Shown here piece after piece: positions 6,438 to 8,977 of a stretch of 8,977 bases of DNA. Position numbers and translations under genes: made by a program. The notes under the pieces are model-generated. The model was not told the origin of the DNA, did not search any database, and worked only from the letters and a program-made list of their open reading frames with translations. Source of the DNA: Granulosicoccus sp964594905 (GTDB lineage: Bacteria > Pseudomonadota > Gammaproteobacteria > Granulosicoccales > Granulosicoccaceae); contig CAZQOI010000097.1 in the NCBI GenBank assembly GCA_964594905.1, positions 1 to 8,977 of the forward strand. The letters are read 5' to 3'. The stretch's first letter is position 1, and each line of letters begins with the position of its first letter.

Positions 6438-6440
6438 GAA

Positions 6441-7244
6441 CTATGACTGTTGCTCCGGACCATCACCGTTGTCGCTAATGCCAAAATGCCGATAGGTATT
6501 ATCAGTCACAACCCGACCTCTCGGTGTTCGCATCAACAAGCCCTGCTGAATCAGATACGGTTCGACAACCTCTTCAATGGTGCCGGGTTCTTCGGACAGC
6601 GCCGCACCCAGGTTATCGACACCAACCGGTCCGCCACCAAATTTTTCGATAACCGCCATCAACAGCCGCCTATCCATACTGTCAAGCCCTAGCTTGTCGA
6701 CTTTCAGAAGGTTAAGCGCCTGNNNNNNNNNNNNNNNNNNNNNNNNNNNNNNNNNNNNNNNNNNNNNNNNNNNNNNNNNNNNNNNNNNNNNNNNNNNNNN
6801 NNNNNNNNNNNNNNNNNNNNNNCCCGTCATGATATCGATCTGGTAGTCCTCCATCGCTGGATACAACACCTCTTCTACCAAGGCGCTCATACGATGAATC
6901 TCATCCACGAACAACACATCGTTTGCTTCGAGATTGGTCAGAATCGCAGCGAGATCACCCGGACGCTCCAGCACCGGACCTGATGTATGCAAAATGCGCA
7001 CATCAAGTTCATTCGCAATAATATTGGCAAGCGTAGTTTTGCCAAGGCCAGGTGGACCAAATATCAAAACATGATCCAAGGCTTCGCTTCGCAACTTGGC
7101 GGCCGCAATAAAGAGCTCCATCTGCTCAGCAACTGCATCTTGCCCGCGGTATTCAGCAAGTGTTTTCGGACGCATCGCTCGCTCTTGCGCGTCTTCATTT
7201 TTTGCGGTGGCTGAAATCAGCCGATCTTCATCATCGGTAGTCAT
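6441..7244 (-). CDS. ruvB: RuvB, Holliday-junction branch-migration ATPase (interrupted by assembly gap)
   Basis: RuvB is the AAA+ hexameric motor that RuvA loads onto Holliday junctions. The 140 residues before the gap carry RPKTLAEYRGQ, the Walker A motif GPPGLGKT (63-70), TSGPVLE and the Walker B motif LFVDEIH (111-117), then the conserved MEDYQIDIM. The 93 residues after the gap are the winged-helix DNA-binding domain, with RRLLMAVIEKFGGGPVG, EPYLIQQG and RTPRGR. The 100 N at 6723-6822 replace the part holding sensor 1, the arginine finger and sensor 2. By alignment with E. coli RuvB about 109 residues are missing, which would make the full protein about 342 aa. The partial GG codon at the gap edge fits the conserved Gly that follows. 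The frame is consistent on both sides, so I see no sign that the gene is broken. The ATG lies 8 nt after the ruvA stop. Confidence 0.95.
   Translation of the reverse strand: MTTDDEDRLISATAKNEDAQERAMRPKTLAEYRGQDAVAEQMELFIAAAKLRSEALDHVLIFGPPGLGKTTLANIIANELDVRILHTSGPVLERPGDLAAILTNLEANDVLFVDEIHRMSALVEEVLYPAMEDYQIDIMTXXXXXXXXXXXXXXXXXXXXXXXXXXXXXXXXXXQALNLLKVDKLGLDSMDRRLLMAVIEKFGGGPVGVDNLGAALSEEPGTIEEVVEPYLIQQGLLMRTPRGRVVTDNTYRHFGISDNGDGPEQQS
6723..6822. other. Assembly gap, 100 N placeholder
   Basis: This is a run of exactly 100 unknown bases inside ruvB, the conventional scaffold-gap length. Matching flanking residues to E. coli RuvB suggests about 325 nt are missing, so coordinates across the gap are probably compressed by about 225 nt. 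Confidence 0.97.
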
Positions 7245-7252
7245 TCATCTAC

Positions 7253-7855
7253 TCACTTACTGAGCTCACTGGCACTTCGCAAAGCAGCGCGAATCAATTC
7301 CTCGACAGTTTGGCCATCAGCTGCCGACTTGTCGAGCAAGCGCTTGGCCTCAGTTGGTTTGTAACCAAGTGCCGCTAGAGCTTCCTCTGCTTGAGTGCGC
7401 AGTGATACCTCACCACCTGCAGTTGTCGCTGCAACCGAAGCACCCACAGAAACCGAATCGAGTTTGTCTTTTAAATCAAGAATGACACGCTCAGCGGTCT
7501 TCTTGCCTATGCCGGGGACCCTGACCAACGCCGCGACATCATTGGCAGCAATGCAGCTAACAAGCTCATCAACTGACATACCCGACAATATCGCCAACGC
7601 GACCTTGGCACCGACTCCATTGACTTTAAGTAAACTACGAAACACTGAGCGTTCAGACGCTTCGGCAAAACCATACAAAAGCTGCGCATCTTCACGAACC
7701 ACAAGGTGGGTGAATAATCCTACGTCTGCACCAACACCCGGTAGCTTGTAGAACGTTGACATAGGTGCATCGACTTCATACCCAACGCCGTTGACATCCA
7801 ACAACAGTGACGGTGGGTTTTTCTCAAGAAGCTTTCCCGTCAAGCGACCAATCAT
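7253..7855 (-). CDS. ruvA: RuvA, Holliday-junction-binding subunit
   Basis: The 200-aa protein matches E. coli RuvA (203 aa) along its length. It has an N-terminal OB-fold (about 1-62) and two helix-hairpin-helix motifs (KVNGVGAKVALAIL near 77-90 and RVPGIGKKTAERV near 112-124). A flexible linker (about 134-150) leads to the C-terminal three-helix domain that binds RuvB (about 150-200). E55 and D56 match the acidic pin residues of E. coli RuvA, which help separate strands at the junction centre. Two RuvA tetramers clasp the junction and recruit RuvB rings. I chose the ATG at 7853-7855, which gives the canonical MIGRLTG start and overlaps the ruvC stop as ATGA. GAGG 9 nt upstream (7865-7868) supports it. 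The frame is open upstream to 7930, but that extension lies inside ruvC and has no family similarity. Confidence 0.97.
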   Translation of the reverse strand: MIGRLTGKLLEKNPPSLLLDVNGVGYEVDAPMSTFYKLPGVGADVGLFTHLVVREDAQLLYGFAEASERSVFRSLLKVNGVGAKVALAILSGMSVDELVSCIAANDVAALVRVPGIGKKTAERVILDLKDKLDSVSVGASVAATTAGGEVSLRTQAEEALAALGYKPTEAKRLLDKSAADGQTVEELIRAALRSASELSK

Positions 7856-8391
7856 CGACGTAAGCCTCGGCCACGGGACCGACGTCTTGCAGGCAATCCG
7901 TTCACTGCTTGTCGAGAGTGTGCATGGCAAACAGCGATGGCAAGCCCATCAGCTGCATCAACCTGAATGGGTCGATCGATCTGTAACAATGCACGAACCA
8001 TGGTTTGAACTTGTACCTTGTCTGCCGAGCCAGTGCCGGTGACCACTTGTTTGACTGAGCGTGCTGCATATTCACTGACCGGCAGATCACGCGTTACCAC
8101 GGCGGTGATCGCAGCCCCTCGCGCCTGTCCAAGTTTCAATGCGGACATCGGATTGTTACTGATAAACACCTGTTCGACAGCAACCTCTCGTGGCTGCCAT
8201 TCATCAATAACCTCGTTAATGGACTTATAGATGTGGCCAAGCTTTTCCGCAAAGCTTGATCCCTTGACACGAATATGCCCATGACTCAAATGAAAACTTC
8301 TAGCGCCATCCGTTTCGATGATGCCGTAGCCCGTGATAACCGACCCGGGATCGATCCCCATGACTCGGAACAACTTGGCAGTTTCAGGCAT
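7852..8391 (-). CDS. ruvC: RuvC, Holliday-junction resolvase
   Basis: The 179-aa RNase H-fold nuclease cuts Holliday junctions symmetrically as a Mg2+-dependent dimer. All four catalytic acids are visible: D14 (MGIDPGS), E73 (AVEQVF), D145 and D148 (VDAADGLAIA). They are each offset by 7 from E. coli D7, E66, D138 and D141. The conserved SALKLGQARG and EYAARSVKQVVTGTGSADK blocks are present. The C-terminal tail is strongly basic, 7 Arg in the last 11 residues. I chose the ATG at 8389-8391 because the first beta strand (LFRVMGID) lies upstream of the next ATG (8359-8361). TAAGG lies about 11 nt before it, and the yebC stop is 19 nt upstream. The open frame continues to 8586 only by overlapping yebC in another frame. 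Its stop overlaps ruvA by 4 nt. Confidence 0.96.
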   Translation of the reverse strand: MPETAKLFRVMGIDPGSVITGYGIIETDGARSFHLSHGHIRVKGSSFAEKLGHIYKSINEVIDEWQPREVAVEQVFISNNPMSALKLGQARGAAITAVVTRDLPVSEYAARSVKQVVTGTGSADKVQVQTMVRALLQIDRPIQVDAADGLAIAVCHAHSRQAVNGLPARRRSRGRGLRR

Positions 8392-8410
8392 GTGGTTAGA
8401 GGCCTTATGA

Positions 8411-8977
8411 TCAGGACGCGTAACTGTCTGGCGGAATTTCCGCATTGGTATAGACATCTTGCACATCATCGATGTCTTCCAGTGCATCCAGAAGCTTAAG
8501 TAATTTCTGCCCCTGCTCCACATCCAGTTCAACTTCCGTTGACGCTCGCATCGTGACTTCACTATGCGCAGGTTCCATAGAGGCACCCGTCATGGCTTCT
8601 TTAAGGTCAACAAAATTCTCTTCAGTGGTCAGCACTTCAATCGATCCATCATCACTGGCGACAACGTCATCAGCACCCGCCTCCAGCGCTGCTTCCATTA
8701 TCGCATCCTCATCACTTCCTTCTGGGTAACTCAAGATGCCAAGCTTCTCGAACAGATAAGAGACTGATCCAACTGCACCCATATTGCCACCATATTTAGT
8801 GAACGCATGTTTGACATCCGATACGGTCCGATTTCGATTATCGGTCATGGTGTCGACCATTATCGCAACACCGTTTACGCCGTAACCTTCATAGCGGTTT
8901 TCTTCATAGGCGACATCATCGAGCTCACCCGCCCCTTTTTTAATGGCGCGCTCTATCGTGTCCTTGGTCATGTTAGC
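8411..8977 (-). CDS. yebC: YebC/TACO1-family protein, 5' end outside the window
   Basis: 188 C-terminal residues are visible. The visible part begins at the N-M-T-K-D-T segment, which corresponds to about residue 60 of E. coli YebC, so about 58 residues are missing. The implied full length of about 246 aa equals E. coli YebC. Family blocks are clear: YEGYGVNGVAIMV, TDNRNRTVSDVKHAF, YGGNMG, GSVSYLF, AIMEAALEAGADDV and the DDVQDVYTNAEI end. The internal ATG at 8969-8971 is not the start, because the frame is open to the window edge and similarity continues. YebC proteins have long been annotated as transcriptional regulators. Work on YebC/TACO1 members points instead to helping ribosomes translate proline-rich stretches; which applies here cannot be told from sequence. 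It lies 19 nt before ruvC, the usual position in gammaproteobacteria. Confidence 0.96.
   Translation of the reverse strand, partial: ANMTKDTIERAIKKGAGELDDVAYEENRYEGYGVNGVAIMVDTMTDNRNRTVSDVKHAFTKYGGNMGAVGSVSYLFEKLGILSYPEGSDEDAIMEAALEAGADDVVASDDGSIEVLTTEENFVDLKEAMTGASMEPAHSEVTMRASTEVELDVEQGQKLLKLLDALEDIDDVQDVYTNAEIPPDSYAS

Noticed and set aside
7856..7930. 25-codon upstream extension of ruvA.
   Set aside because: It lies inside ruvC in another frame. The MIGRLTG start with ATGA overlap and GAGG is canonical.
8392..8586. 65-codon upstream extension of ruvC.
   Set aside because: It overlaps yebC in another frame, has no similarity to RuvC, and would make the protein far longer than the family norm.
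174..8977. Search for an undescribed system such as a defence island, mobile element or novel cluster.
   Set aside because: Every substantial stretch is accounted for by conserved housekeeping genes in a known gene order. No gap over 100 nt lacks a gene apart from the N run.

Overview
The window carries one conserved chromosomal block of a Gram-negative bacterium, almost certainly a gammaproteobacterium. Every gene lies on the minus strand, so transcription runs from position 8977 towards position 1. In transcription order the genes are yebC (5' end outside the window), ruvC, ruvA, ruvB, ybgC, tolQ, tolR, tolA, tolB, pal, cpoB and a tRNA-Lys(UUU). The order yebC-ruvCAB-ybgC-tolQRAB-pal-cpoB is the one known from Pseudomonas and relatives. 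A tRNA-Lys directly after cpoB is also what E. coli has. Nothing looks foreign: I see no insertion sequence, integrase, CRISPR array or defence genes.

Positions 6441-8977 hold the recombination part. yebC is a YebC/TACO1-family gene. ruvC, ruvA and ruvB encode the Holliday-junction resolvasome. The four genes are tightly packed (19-nt gap, 4-nt overlap, 8-nt gap) and look like one transcript. ruvB is interrupted by exactly 100 N (6723-6822). This is an assembly placeholder: comparison with E. coli RuvB suggests about 325 nt are really missing, covering sensor 1, the arginine finger and sensor 2.

Positions 174-6357 hold the Tol-Pal envelope machine. An 83-nt spacer after ruvB contains a possible promoter. 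It is followed by ybgC (thioesterase), tolQ and tolR (inner-membrane proton-driven motor), tolA (periplasm-spanning rod), tolB (periplasmic beta-propeller), pal (outer-membrane lipoprotein bound to peptidoglycan) and cpoB (periplasmic TPR protein linking Tol to peptidoglycan synthesis). Together they drive outer-membrane constriction at division and keep the envelope intact. ybgC to tolA are coupled (11-nt overlap, then 5- and 6-nt gaps). tolB, pal and cpoB have larger gaps of 73, 64 and 26 nt.

I found no new biological system. The most notable feature is TolA: 574 residues, with residues 47-497 containing no glycine or proline and including a run of exact six-residue repeats. Secondary points are the non-ATG starts of tolB (TTG) and tolQ (GTG), the unclear starts of tolR and ybgC, and the collapsed gap in ruvB.
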